Part shown: one piece after another, positions 34,546 through 45,520 of the stretch
Position numbering within the stretch: position 1 is the stretch's first letter
How the letters are laid out: each line of letters opens with the position of its first letter
Origin: Ampelocalamus luodianensis
Lineage: Eukaryota; Streptophyta; Magnoliopsida; Poales; Poaceae
Length of the DNA: 64,000 nucleotides
Direction: 5' to 3'
Assembly (NCBI GenBank): GCA_036346255.1
Contig: CM070632.1
Coordinates: forward strand, 50,790,896 to 50,854,895
Made by a program: the position numbers and the translations under genes
The notes under the pieces: generated by a model
Told to the model about the DNA's origin: nothing
Database searches by the model: none
Seen by the model: the letters and a program-made list of their open reading frames with translations, nothing else

Positions 34546-36073
34546 TCATGTCACCGGATTATCATGAGTACTTATCTTGCACACTTTGACATCACCTTGA
34601 ACAATAACATCTCGAATAAAGTGATATCTCACATCAATGTGCTTTGTTCTCTCATGGAACATCTCGATCCTTTGTAAGGCATATAGCACTCGACTATCAC
34701 AAAATATAGTAGTGCAAGAATTATCTCCACAAAGCTCAAGTACAAACCTCTCAACCAAATAGCTTCTTTACAAGCTTGAAATAGCCATGTATTCTCGCTT
34801 CATGGTAGATAAAGCAACAATGAGTTTGCAAACTTGCCTTCCAACTAACAAAGACAACCACCAATGGTGAAAACATAACCTGTGAGAGACCTCCTCTTGT
34901 CCAAATCACCAAAGATAATCGTAATCAACATAACCAACAAGTCCATCTCTAGAATTCCCAAACCGCAAACAAGCATTAGAAGTGCCACGCAAATATCCGA
35001 ATATCCACCGAATCGCTTTCAATGCTCTTTTCCAGATTAGCCATATATCACCGACAACACTCGCATGAGATAAATCAGACGAGAACAAATCATGGCATAC
35101 ATAAGAGAACCAATCATACTGAATATGGAATTCTAGACATGTACTCAATATCATAATCGACTTCTGACATAAAGTCAAGATAATCAAATGCGGCTAATGG
35201 AGTACTCACCGTTTTGCATCATGCATATTAAAACGACGAAGGACTTTCTCAATATAACCTTTTGACTAAGGTATAACTTGCGATTTTCTCTCTAATAATC
35301 TCCATGCCGAGAATTTTCTTTCTCGCACCTAGGTCCTTCATCTCAAATTCATTACTCAATTGTGCTTTCAGCTTGCTATTTCGACTTATCTTTTGCAAAG
35401 AATCAACATATCATCAACATAGAGAAGCAAATAAATGGTCGAACCATTAATGCCTTTAAATAGACACACTATCATAATTAGACCGCTTAAAATCATGAGA
35501 GAGCATAAAAGAGTCAAATCTCTTGTACCATTGCCTAGGAGATCGCTTCAAACCATAAAGAGATTTCTTTAATCTACAAACAAGGTTTTCTTTTCAGAAT
35601 AATAAAACCTCAAAGTTGGTCCATATAAATGTCCTCTTCCAACTCCCCATGTAAGAATGCGCTTTAACATCTAATTGCTCAAGTTCATAATCATGCATGG
35701 CAACAATATCGAGTAAAGTGCGAATAGAGCTATGCTTCACAACCGGGAAAAGACATCATTAAAATCAATACCTGAATTTGACTATAGCCTTTAGCAACCA
35801 ACCTTGCTTTATACCTTGTCGGTTCTCAGAAGAAATACCTTCCTTTCTTTTGAAAATCCACTTGCAACGAACAGGCTTCTTCTCCTTTGGCAATTTTACT
35901 AATTCCCAAGTGTTATTCTTTTCAAGTGACTCCATCTCATCATGCATAGCAGTTATCCACTTCTTACAATCAGTGGAGCTAATAGCCTCAGAGTATGATG
36001 AAGGTTCTGCATTACCTTCAATTTCTTCTGCTACACTTAAAGCATAAGCAACAATGTTAGCTTCTTCAATCAA
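34546..36073 (-). pseudogene. Copia reverse transcriptase and RNase H, fragmented
   Basis: Pieces on the minus strand: the RT start at 35765-36073 (SYSEAISSTDCKKWITAMHD, then NNTWELVKLP and CKWIFKRK), the RT end and connection at 34906-35187 (RALKAIRWIFGYLRGT), and RNase H at 34546-34758 (TTIFCDSRVLYALQ and RTKHIDVRYHFIRD). Many frame breaks separate them. RT copies element RNA into DNA and RNase H removes the template. Confidence 0.82.
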
Positions 36074-36232
36074 CCTCCTGGGTGGATTAATCTCTCTCTA
36101 GGCCTCGTTAATCGCAATAGATCGTGTGGTGGCTGCTCAACAATAGGTGCATCATGAACAATGGTATTCTCTTTATCTCGATGTGTTACTCAACCAACAG
36201 AGTGCTCCACCAACACTTGAATTCGCTTACTC

Positions 36233-37470
36233 TCAACAGAACGTTAGTAGGCGCTTATCGGAAGCATAGCGATTCATTAAAGACAACATTTCGCTAATCA
36301 CAACCTTCCTTGTTTCAGGATTCCACAACTTATATCCTTTAACACCAGATTTATAACCAAGAAAGATGCACTTAATAGCTCTAGGCTCTAATTTTCCATT
36401 ATCAACATGAGCATAAGCAGTACAACCAAAAACTCTCAATTCAATAATTTGTCGGGAACCGCACCATACCTCAATTGGAGTCTTCTTTTCAATTGCAATA
36501 TTTGGTGACCGATTAATGAGATAGCAAGCAATGGAAGCGCTTCACTTAAAAACGCCTATGCAAACTCCGCATTAGACAACATACAACGGGCCTTGGAAAT
36601 GATGGTTCTGTTCATACGCTCGCCTACACCGCTTTGTTGAGGAGTACCAGGAACGGTGTAATGCCTAACAATGCCTTCAGCTTTGCAATATGATTCAAAT
36701 TCATCAGAATAGAATTCCATCCCATTATCAGTGCGAAGTTTCTTTACCTTCTTTTCAGTTTGCCTTTCAATCATAGTCTTCCACTCTTTAAATGTGAAAA
36801 TGCTTCTGACTTATACTTCAAGAAATAAGGCCACACTCTTCTAGAATAATCATCAATAATTGTTAACATATAACGAGCACCTCCTAGAGATGTCTTACGA
36901 GATGGCCCCCATAAATCAGAATGCACATAATCTAAAATACCTTCTGTAGTATGAACTGAGGTATTAAATCTCACCCTCTTGTGTTTGCCAAACACGCAAT
37001 GCTCACAAAATTTCAGCTTGTCGATGCTATGTCCATCAAGAAGTCCTCTCTACTCAATTCTCGCTAAACCAAGTTCACTCATATGCCCAAGACGCATATG
37101 CCAAAGATTAGTAGCATCGAATCGATAATGAACTTGAAATTACAGCAACATTACCGATATTGTAGTACCTCTCGATGGTACAAATTGCGCTTTAATATCA
37201 CTTTCATCACAATAAGAGAGCCTTTTGATACCTTTAAAACTCCACCTTCACTGAATACTTGTACCCTTTAGTATCAAGAGTACTCAAAGAGATGAGGTTT
37301 CTTTTCAAATCTGAATGTGCCTCACATCCACAAAGTTCGACAATACCATCAAACATCTTGATCTGAATTGAACCAATTCCTGCAACCTTACAAGATGAGT
37401 TATCACCCATCAACACAAGCACCACCTTCAACAGTTCATAGGTGGCAAACCAATCCTTATTATGACACAT
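36233..37470 (-). pseudogene. Copia protease end, pre-integrase and integrase
   Basis: The protease-to-GAG-pre-integrase part is at 37234-37470 (MGDNSSCKVAGIGSIQIKMF, then LKRNLISLSTLD). The integrase core is at 36556-36995: VHSDLWGPSRKTSLGG with the first Asp, LRTDNGMEFYSDEF with the second, and PQQSGVGERMNRTI containing the Glu. The copia-specific end FGCTAYAHVDNGKLEPRA...CIFLGY is at 36233-36439. Frames change between these blocks. Confidence 0.83.
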
Positions 37471-37596
37471 ATGAAAGGTACAGTGTAATCAAGAATCCAT
37501 TCATCATTGGTCTTAGCACATCCAAAGAAAGGCAACAAGGATTTCTCCATTAGGACTATCATCACAGCAAGAGAGGCTTTGCCTTCATCATCTGCT

Positions 37597-38384
37597 TTAC
37601 CTTTGGCTTATAATGGCCGGTTCTCTTTTCTTTATTTTGCAGCTTCCAAAGATTCGAGAGATGTCGTGCCCACTTTTCTTGCAATATTTGCACGACTTGT
37701 ACTTGCCTCTAGATTTTGACCGCTCTTGTAGCCATTCGGACTTTGCCTCGAGGTCCATTGTTTGAGTTCTTCTCCTTTTGCCTCGCCACGAATAAACAAG
37801 CCTTCTCCTTTCGAGCTTGAATTTTGAAGGTACCATCTGCTTTCATCTTTTCCTTAGCATGCAAAGCTTCATAAACTTCATTAAGAGTGAGAGTGTCTCT
37901 ACTATATAATATGGTATCTCTGAAATTTGAAAATGAACTAGGCAAAGAACACAAAAGAATAAGACCCAAATCCTCATCCTCATATTTTACCTCCATCGAC
38001 TCTAGGTCGGCAACGATCTCCTTAAACGTCGAAAGATGATCAAGCACGATTCTCCTTCTTGCAATTTATGAGAGTACAACTTCGCTTGAGATGCATCTTG
38101 TCGGTGAGATCTTTGTCATGCAAATTTGTTCCACTTCACCATAATGCAAGAAATGTCTTCTCCTTTAAAACATCCCGCAAAATATTATTGGATAGATGAA
38201 GGTGAATCGAGATAAAGCCTTACGGTCTTTACGCTTGTCATCTGCGGTCCATGCGATAGGTTCTTTTGCAAAACCTTCCAATGCATCATCCAAATCCATA
38301 TGTGCCAACACGCTCATCTTGACTTGCCACAATAAAATCTTGTGTCACGATCCAGAGTGGAAGATCATACTTCAAAGTCGCCAT
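37597..38384 (-). pseudogene. Copia gag with UBN2 domain and zinc-knuckle remnant
   Basis: The start ATG is at 38384 (MATLKYDLPL). The UBN2 body is clear at 37709-38047 (MLDHLSTFKEIVADLESM, LLCSLPSSFSNFRDTI and LTLNEVYEAL). A knuckle remnant CKYCKKSGHDISRIFGSC is encoded near 37640-37720. Stops and shifts lie in the N-terminal third. Confidence 0.78.
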
Positions 38385-38988
38385 GAGGAATAAAACTCGA
38401 AAATTGCTAGTACCGATTTGTGTAAACCTAGCAAAATCACGATCCGTATGGTACACCTTCTCGTACGCGAATCAATGATCTCTGAAATTCTGGTAAGCTA
38501 GCCGGTGCACGAAGCAAAGAAGGCCAAAAATCCTTTTTCACAGAAGCAACAGATCCTACTATGAAGGACAAAACTTGTCAGAGAGAAATAAAATAATAAA
38601 ACAAACTTCTTGGGACTCGTGCACTCGATGCTTTCGGTTTTTGAGTGCTGCGATTGATCTTGGACTGATGTCTGTCTTGGCTTTCCACGCGCGGCTGTTG
38701 TTTGTCGAGGTGGAGAACGGCTTGGGCGAATAGATGCGCGCGCAGCAGCTAGACGGCGTCGCGAACGAATCACGAGCGCCAGTCGCCAATGACTTCACGA
38801 TCCGGACGACACCGAGGACCGAGGCGGCCGCTTGGTGACGGGCCGGCGCGACGCGAGACGCCGGCCGACCCAGGCGATGAACGATGTTGTCGCCGAAGGA
38901 CCGGCGGCGAAGATGCGCCACGCGAGACGGCGCGGCGATCGATCGATCGATTTTTTTCTCGTGAAACTCTCTAACCCTAATCTCCCGC

Positions 38989-39000
38989 GGCTCGATACCA
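38989..39000 (-). other. Primer-binding site of the copia element
   Basis: TGGTATCGAGCC on the minus strand, two bases from the 5' LTR. Confidence 0.8.
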
Positions 39001-39002
39001 CT

Positions 39003-39298
39003 TGTTAGAAATAATGCACGGATCAAGGGAGACAAGAGACACGAATTTACGTGGAAACCCTTGCGGAAAAACCACGGGCGCCAACCGCGATGATCACTAT
39101 ATGAGGAGCGATTACGTAACGCCGGGATTACAATGAGGTATGAGGCGTCAGCGCCAACTCTCCGTGCGGCTTACAAGAGGTATATATAGGGGTAAAAGGA
39201 CTTAGAGTCCCAGTGAGGAAACTAATCCGCTAATATGGTAACTAATCCGACACTTCCATATTAGAAATTCGGATCACAATATATCCCTTATTTCAACA
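39003..39298 (-). repeat. 5' LTR of the copia element
   Basis: Right-hand LTR, 5' in the element's own orientation. Confidence 0.9.
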
Positions 39299-39560
39299 AA
39301 GCCGCTGCCGCCTCCTACCTCTCGGTCCGGGCGATGCTCATGAACAGGAGGAGGACGGCAGCCGCCGGCGGGCCGCGGTGAAGCGCTGCTGCGCGGGCGC
39401 TTCTCGCGCTTTCTTTAATTTCTGCTGTTATATCTTCCTTCCCCCACACGTGCATTCTACATTAATTTCGATCGGTCCAAGCGCCGCCGCCGGCCGGCCG
39501 GCACAGGTTCCTCTACAACAACTTAAAGACCATCGTGGCCGTCACCGATCGGCGTCGCGG
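39299..39560 (+). pseudogene. DUF247 C-terminal remnant
   Basis: Directly after the copia LTR, the plus strand encodes ASYLSVRAMLMNRRRTAAAG. This aligns with VVSSYLSVLAMLMDRKEDVH of the 28.6-30.1 kb gene. About 150 bp further on, near 39505-39550, it encodes RFLYNNLKTIVAV, matching KFVYNHYKTIAAI just before the membrane segment. Stops and frame changes lie between. The N-terminal three quarters are missing and do not appear on the other side of the copia element. It is the third DUF247 locus in the window. Confidence 0.72.
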
Positions 39561-39689
39561 CCGGTGCCCACCGTCAAAGCACTCTTCGATCGCTCTCAAG
39601 CAGCTAGCTCCAGCAGTGAGATTCAAAGCTCGGTTCAATTATATATATTCACTGAGAAGTGAGCGTGGCTCACTTTTAGCTCGTGCTGA

Positions 39690-39830
39690 AGCGAGCAGCC
39701 GGTCGGGAGTTCGATCTCGGGTCTCATTGGGACTGTGCAAGGCACAGTGGTAGACTGTATAGGAGTACAGTGGCATAGGAAAGCTTTAGACTTTCAGTCC
39801 ACCACGGTTCGAACGCTGCTCCCGTGTGTG
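39690..39830 (+). mobile_element. tRNA-derived SINE-like sequence
   Basis: TGGTAGACTGT near 39749 resembles an A box and GGTTCGAACG near 39808 a B box, about 50 bp apart, in a context typical of plant SINEs. The (TA)n tract at 39893-39961 lies downstream. Ends and target duplication are not clear. Confidence 0.4.
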
Positions 39831-39888
39831 TCTCGCGAGTTAGGATGCTTCTTCTTTAACGTGGGTCGGATGGGGTAAAATCCGGACA

Positions 39889-39892
<4 letters not shown>

Positions 39893-39961
<69 letters not shown>
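39893..39961. repeat. (TA)n microsatellite
   Basis: About 34 uninterrupted TA units. Confidence 0.97.
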
Positions 39962-39963
<2 letters not shown>

Positions 39964-40979
39964 TGTGCATTCCATATGCTTCTACTCCTGCATGGTGTGT
40001 TGATTCCCTTTGAAGACAGGTAGTACGTCTGTTGATTGCACGTCATGGTTGATCCGTTTGTAAATATTGCAATTATATTAATTGTTGTTTTGCTTCAACT
40101 TCAGTAAAATTAATTCCAAGTGTGGGGTGTGTTGTAGACTTGTAGTTCTCTCTCTGAAGATTGCATGCCATGCTTATTTTTTTTTTGGGCATAAGCTAAA
40201 ATTCAGATGTACTATATGCATGTGAAGACCATTTTCTTTTTGAGATGACGATGCATGGACGCGCATAGGGCCCTGATCCTATGTTCTTTCGAAATGGGCT
40301 TGCCCCAACATGCGACTGCTCAAAGAACCTGATCATATCCTCGTTCTCATTTGCAAAATATATAGATCTAGCTTAAACTTTTGGCAAAATCTGAAGTCAA
40401 ATATTGCACGCGCTGTTCGATTTGCTGATGAACAGGGTTTTCCCCCGGTCCAGACTTCTAGATAAACTGACCAAAATGAAGAGGGTTGACCTCATATTTC
40501 TAGACATGCTCGAGAAATGTGCCAGCATAAGCTCTGTCCTAATCTCTGTTCCTGTGATCTCGGCGAGTTTTGCACTCCCTCTTACTGCTGCTCGGCATAC
40601 ATACAGTCGGAGTCTTTTTCACGTGGTCAACTTTCTTCTCAGGAGAGGGAGAAGAACTTGGAAACTTGGGGAAGCTAGAGCCTAATTTTATGGACGGAGA
40701 ATTCAACGGGGAGCTGTTGTGATCGATGAGCTCAAAGAGGGACAAGACAAAAGCAAACTAGAAATAGGTAGCCAAATCCTCGTTCTGATTAGTTGGAAAA
40801 GCACGAGTTTTGAATGGTAATAATAGAAGGACAAAGCAGCATTGTTTGCTCCATGGCACCACATAGGCACATACTACCAATATACTCCCTAGATAAACAA
40901 TGAGCAGAGAAAGCCAAAATCATGTCGGCTTCTGACCTTCCAATTAATTTAGTCTCTGCTAGCTTCAGAGCTCTAAGCA
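39962..40979. other. Intergenic and aldolase upstream region
   Basis: No domain-bearing frame. It probably contains the distal promoter of the aldolase gene, but no specific element is convincing except the TATA box listed separately. Confidence 0.4.
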
Positions 40980-40987
40980 TTTAAATA
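40980..40987 (+). promoter_or_regulatory. Probable TATA box of the aldolase gene
   Basis: TTTAAATA about 105 bp upstream of the ATG, followed by a C-rich leader typical of a plant 5' UTR. Confidence 0.6.
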
Positions 40988-41091
40988 GGCCACCACACCC
41001 CTAAACATTCTCCACCCCGCCATCTCGCTCCTTGCACATCCCTCCTCCTTCCCTCTGCTCCAAGCTTCCATCTCTCTCTGATCTGCCCAAG

Positions 41092-42299
41092 ATGTCTGCC
41101 TACTGCGGCAAGTACAAGGGTATAGTGAACTAGTAACATGCGTTTCTTGATCTGTCTCTATCTTGTGCATTAATGCATGATGATTTAATTGATGAGTTTG
41201 AGATGGTGTTGCGCATCTTGTGCCGTCGTTGTTCGACATGTATGTCTGCTTCTTGATGCAGCTATTAAGTTGTTTTGCTTTTGCAGATGAGCTGATCAAG
41301 AACGCTGCCCACATAGGCACCCCTGGCAAGGGCATCCTCGCCGCCGACGAGTCCACCGGAACCATCGGCAAGCGGCTGGCCAGCATCAACGTCGAGAACG
41401 TCGAGGAGAACCGCCGCGCGCTCCGCGAGCTCCTCTTCACGGCCCCGGGCGCCCTCGAGTGCCTCAGCGGCGTCATCCTCTTCGAGGAGACGCTCTACCA
41501 GAGCACCAGGGACGGGACCCCCTTCGTCGACGTGCTCAACGCCGCCAGCGTCCTCCCGGGGATCAAGGTCGACAGTGGCACCGTCGTGCTCGCCGGCACG
41601 GACGGGGAGACCACCACCCAGGGCCACGACGGCCTCGCCGAGCGCTGCAGAAAGTACTACGCCGCCGGCGCGCGCTTCGCCAAGTGGCGCGCCGTGCTCA
41701 GCATCGGCCCGTCCAAGCCGTCGCAGCTCGCCGTGGACGCCAACGCGCAGGGCCTCGCGCGGTACGCCGTCATCTGCCAGGAGAATGGCCTCGTGCCCAT
41801 CGTCGAGCCGGAGATCCTCGTCGACGGGGCGCACGGCATCGACCGCTGCGCCGAGGTGACGGAGCGCGTCCTGGCCGCGTGCTACAAGGCGCTGAGCGAC
41901 CACCACGTCCTCCTCGAGGGCACGCTCCTCAAGCCCAACATGGTGACCCCGGGGTCCGACGCCAACAAGGTAGCACCGGAGGTGGTGGCCGAGTACACCG
42001 TCCGCGCGCTCCGCCGGACCGTCCCGCCGGCCGTGCCAGCCGTGGTGTTCCTGTCCGGCGGGCAGAGCGAGGAGGAGGCGACGCTGAACCTGAACGCGAT
42101 GAACCGGGTGGCGGGCAAGAAGCCGTGGGCGCTGACCTTCTCGTTCGGGCGCGCGCTGCAGAAGAGCACGCTCGTGGCGTGGGCTGGCAGGGAGGAGAAC
42201 GTGGGCAGGGCGCAGGCGGCGCTGCTCGCACGGTGCAGGGCCAACTCCCAGGCGACCCTCGGCGCGTACGAGGGCGGCGCGGCCGGCGGCGAGGGCGTT

Positions 42300-42333
<34 letters not shown>

Positions 42334-42335
42334 AA
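41092..42335 (+). CDS. Fructose-bisphosphate aldolase, class I, cytosolic
   Basis: Two coding exons: 41092-41119 (MSAYCGKYK) and 41287-42335, joined at GT (41120) and AG (41286) to give 358 aa, the normal length of plant cytosolic aldolase. The enzyme cleaves fructose-1,6-bisphosphate to glyceraldehyde-3-phosphate and dihydroxyacetone phosphate in glycolysis and runs in reverse in gluconeogenesis. Visible landmarks are the N-terminal GILAADESTGTIGKRL, the GVILFEETLYQ block, VPIVEPEIL, the Schiff-base lysine in LLKPNMVTPG, FLSGGQSEEEAT, and the C-terminal tyrosine (HVKDYKY) needed for full activity. No transit peptide is present, so it is cytosolic. GC content is very high, as in many grass genes. 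The small first exon is too short to appear as an open frame but is required for a proper start. Confidence 0.96.
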
Positions 42336-44579
42336 CACTTAGTGGCCTTGATCTTGCCGCGTTCTTGGACAAGTGCCCATGGCTTTGGGCCATTAGGTTT
42401 TGTCTATCGTAAATTGTAATGTAATAAACCAGTCAGGGTCAGGCGAAAGCTGTAAATGATAACCCTGTTTCTGGTGTTCGATTATCCTTGTATTTGGATG
42501 ATCGGAAGAGGACGCGATCTTTGTTAATTTAGCATTGGTGAATGAAATGGTTTTGGCTTCGAATTCTGGATGGTTAATTACAAGAAGCAGCGCCGGAGTC
42601 CAGGAAGGAAATGATCATTCGTAACTCAACGCACATCGGGAGACACTAAATCCTCCTTTGTCCAGTCGAGATCCGGAGTTACCTTCCGGAAAAGCAAAAC
42701 CTGGTGAATGGCATCAAGATTGGTGCGCAATCAGTGGATGCGATTGCTCAATTTCAGGAGGTCAACAGTCGTCAAAGAAATGAGTCTGACAAACTTCTCA
42801 ACGAGATCAGATGTATTGCTGCCGACGGTGCTGAGCGGCTAACAGGTCATCCAAAACCGAGCAATCGTGCCGCTGCAGGGAAGTCAGGCTGCTTCTGGTG
42901 CCTTGACACAGTCGGATATGTCAATAGTGTTGTTGCCGTATAAGCTTTGGATTGGCTCTCTGACAAAGAGTAATAAAGGGTTATCTGGTGTTCTTGTTCA
43001 TTTGCCTCTTATTATTGTTGAATCCCTCTCTGGTGTTAATGAGTTGTTATTGTTCATAAAACATGTTCTGATATATTGTGCAGGTTTCAAGCTCAGTCGG
43101 TGACGGGGGAGCAGCCCAAGTGATTAGGACAGATCTAGCACATGTATATCATCTCAGTTTTAAGTTGTTGCATTAAAGTTGTTGCATTAAAGTTGTGTTC
43201 ACTTTGGTGCATATAGCCTCAACTGCCATATGAAGATAAGATTAACAATTCCATATCAACATGACACCGGTGGATGTCATCGCATATGTGAGCAAATATA
43301 AAATATTATCACACATGTCAACATCATGACGAGGTCATCGCACATGTTAGCATACTTTGTCAAGAAGTATATGATGTCATCACACGTCTCAACAAACAAG
43401 ATGATGTCATCGTACGTGTCAGCATACTTAGCCAAGAAGTTAGGTTATCATCTTTCTTTACCATCAAGTAATGAGTTGTAAAGTTAAACTTTGCAACTTG
43501 AATTGAGTTATAAATCTATTTACAAACGACCTACCATGTGGATATATACCTAGAACATACAAAAAATTAATCAAGAGGTGAATCTTTTCCTCAATGAGCT
43601 ATGCATTTATTTTTATAAGAATAGATTGCTACCTAATGCCTCTACTTTACTTATTATAAGGTTTTATGAAGAAGAAGATTTGGAGGTAAAAAAAAAAATA
43701 TGCAACTACAACTTCAAGAACAAAGGAAACAAGACGAAGAAGATAGCCGAAAATCAGCACAGAAAGAAGTAAACACCGGCCGGACTGAGAGAAAATCAAT
43801 CATAATTTAATCATTGTGCAAAAGGCGTGCAACCAACTAGCTTGCTACACAAGGAATGCACTACATCCTCACAGAACGCTATAGCAACTGGTCTACTGTA
43901 GCTTAGTTACTGTAACGCCACCTTAGCAGGGCCATGTAAAGAGGGGTACACTCTCCCATGTAACTTAGAGTTGAATTTTTAGAAATATAACACTTGTTCC
44001 TCTTTGTGTGTGAGCTATTTCCACCACCAATTAGGATTATGTGTTATTTCTGAGTTGTCACTCCGTTGTTCTTGTAATTCTTGGGGATTGCTTGAACGTG
44101 TCTGCTTCACAATAGCAAGCAAACGAAGGTCGTAGCGTGTGGTTAAGTAATTTGAGTGCAGTAAGTTGCCATATAGAGACGGTGGTTGATCACATCAATT
44201 GCTATATTGCACGGGCTAGTTATCTTCAATCCTACGCTGTGAAGATGGGGACAACCCGTTGGCTGCATCACCAATTGTGGTTCGCGCACCAGGCGCGCAG
44301 TAATGTTAAGGCTGTAATAAGAAGATTACCTTAGCTCTGGAAAGACTAAGTTTGCTGGCTTTGGTAGTGTTTGTTAGATTGTTAATTTTGTTTTATCTTT
44401 TGGAACTGAATTAGCTTCAGTCATGGTAGTTCCCTTCATTTAATGAGTGTTGTGTGTGCCTACCTGTATGCTCGATAACTGGTCAGATGTGGTTATTTTG
44501 GCTGTGATAATGTGCAGCTCGTAATTTCACCTTTGCCAATCATTTTGGCTCATTTACGATGCAAAATATTGCTTAGGCA
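42336..44579. other. Intergenic with tandem repeats; possible gene fragment at 42.7 kb
   Basis: A plus-strand frame at 42704-42943 reads like genuine coding sequence (QFQEVNSRQRNESDKLLNEI) but ends soon, and I do not recognise the family. About 43250-43445 holds four imperfect repeats built around GATGTCATCGCACATGTCAG. The rest is AT-rich. Confidence 0.4.
43250..43445. repeat. Imperfect tandem repeats of a GATGTCATCGCACATGT core
   Basis: Four units of about 45-60 bp, with spacer AGCATACTT(T/A)G(T/C)CAAGAAGT shared by two of them. Confidence 0.7.
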
Positions 44580-45520
44580 TGTTGTAGGTTGAAATTGGAG
44601 TTGTTTGTCATATTTAGCAATCTTATGGGCTCTTCTGCAAATCTATCATTGTAAGCCCCTCCCCAACTCGAGGCTGGACAGAGAGTTCTTTTCTTGGCTT
44701 TAGAGAGAGCTAGGGTTAAGGAGAATAAGAGGAGAGGCTTTGTTGCCACCAAATCCATAAATTTGAGTGAGAAGATTGGGGATTTGGAGCCTCCCCACCT
44801 TGTTAGTTCCAATTTATGTACTCGTTTCATCTCTATAGTGAAGAATCATCTCGCCGTCACCCGTGGTTTTTCCCCGTGAGGGGTTTCCACGTAAATCTTA
44901 GTGTTTCCACTTGATTTGGTATTCTCTTTGCCATATGTGTTAATTTGAGTCATCATCTTGCTTGCTATTGATTCCTTTGCTCAAAGTTGATGGTGTATGG
45001 TTTGAGGTGACATATGAGATGGCACATGTGTGTTCTTTGATATATAGATGATGATGTTATGATATTGACATTCTAGTGAGCTAATCTTGCAAGTATATTC
45101 GTGTTGAAAGATTGGACAGCTTGGTGCTCGTAGGTTTGAAGTTAAGAGGTTGTTTTGTTGCATGCACATAAGGTATTTGGTGAAATGCTTATGAGAAATT
45201 AGCTACGGGTCACTCTCACAGGTGGTATCAGAGCAATTTTATATCGAAGGCACTTGTTTGTTTGCTGTCTTTTATGGAGATGTCAACTTTTGGAAGTGAG
45301 CAAGTTTGATGGCAATGGTGACTCTCGATTATGGTAAGGGAAAATGCATTCTATTTTGGTTGGCAAAGGTTTAGACGGTGTGTTGGAAGATGGTGATCCA
45401 AATTTGACAAATGTGTCAAGATGGTGATCCAAGTTAGAGTTAGATAAGAAAGCATTGGCGGTGCTCCGTTTGGCTCTTGCCAATAATGTATTGCGGCAAG
45501 TTTGTGGGGGAGAAGACCGC
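44580..45520 (+). mobile_element. 5' remnant of a Ty1-copia element (LTR, PBS, start of gag)
   Basis: An LTR-like block from about 44580 (TGTTGTAGG) ends CTCACA at 45220. It is followed by the tRNA-iMet PBS TGGTATCAGAGC at 45223-45234. Gag starts next: SKFDGNGDSRLW, GKMHSILVGKGLDGVL and LDKKALAVLRLAL are recognisable between 45290 and 45480, with a frameshift near the start and a stop in between. Nothing of pol remains and no second LTR is near. Confidence 0.72.

Larger units (their letters stand above)
34075..39298 (-). mobile_element. Ty1-copia LTR retrotransposon, complete order but decayed
   Basis: LTRs at 34075-34373 and 39003-39298 (about 297 bp, TGTTAG...CAACA on the plus strand). A PBS (TGGTATCGAGCC, minus strand) is at 38989-39000, and a purine tract (AAGGTGGAGAT, minus strand) follows the left LTR. 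Minus-strand order is gag, protease/pre-integrase, integrase, RT, RNase H, which is the copia order. All domains are split by stops or frameshifts. The flanks GGCTT (34070-34074) and AAGCC (39299-39303) are not a direct duplication, so the flanking DNA has been rearranged since insertion. Confidence 0.9.

Noticed and set aside
41220..41286. Reading the aldolase start from upstream of the intron acceptor (an extended frame from 41220)
   Set aside because: The extension is intron sequence. The true N-terminus MSAYCGKYK comes from the small exon at 41092-41119.
41265..42338. Long open frame (357 codons) on the minus strand over the aldolase gene
   Set aside because: It is the antisense shadow of a GC-rich coding exon. 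It has no family features, while the plus frame is a complete aldolase.
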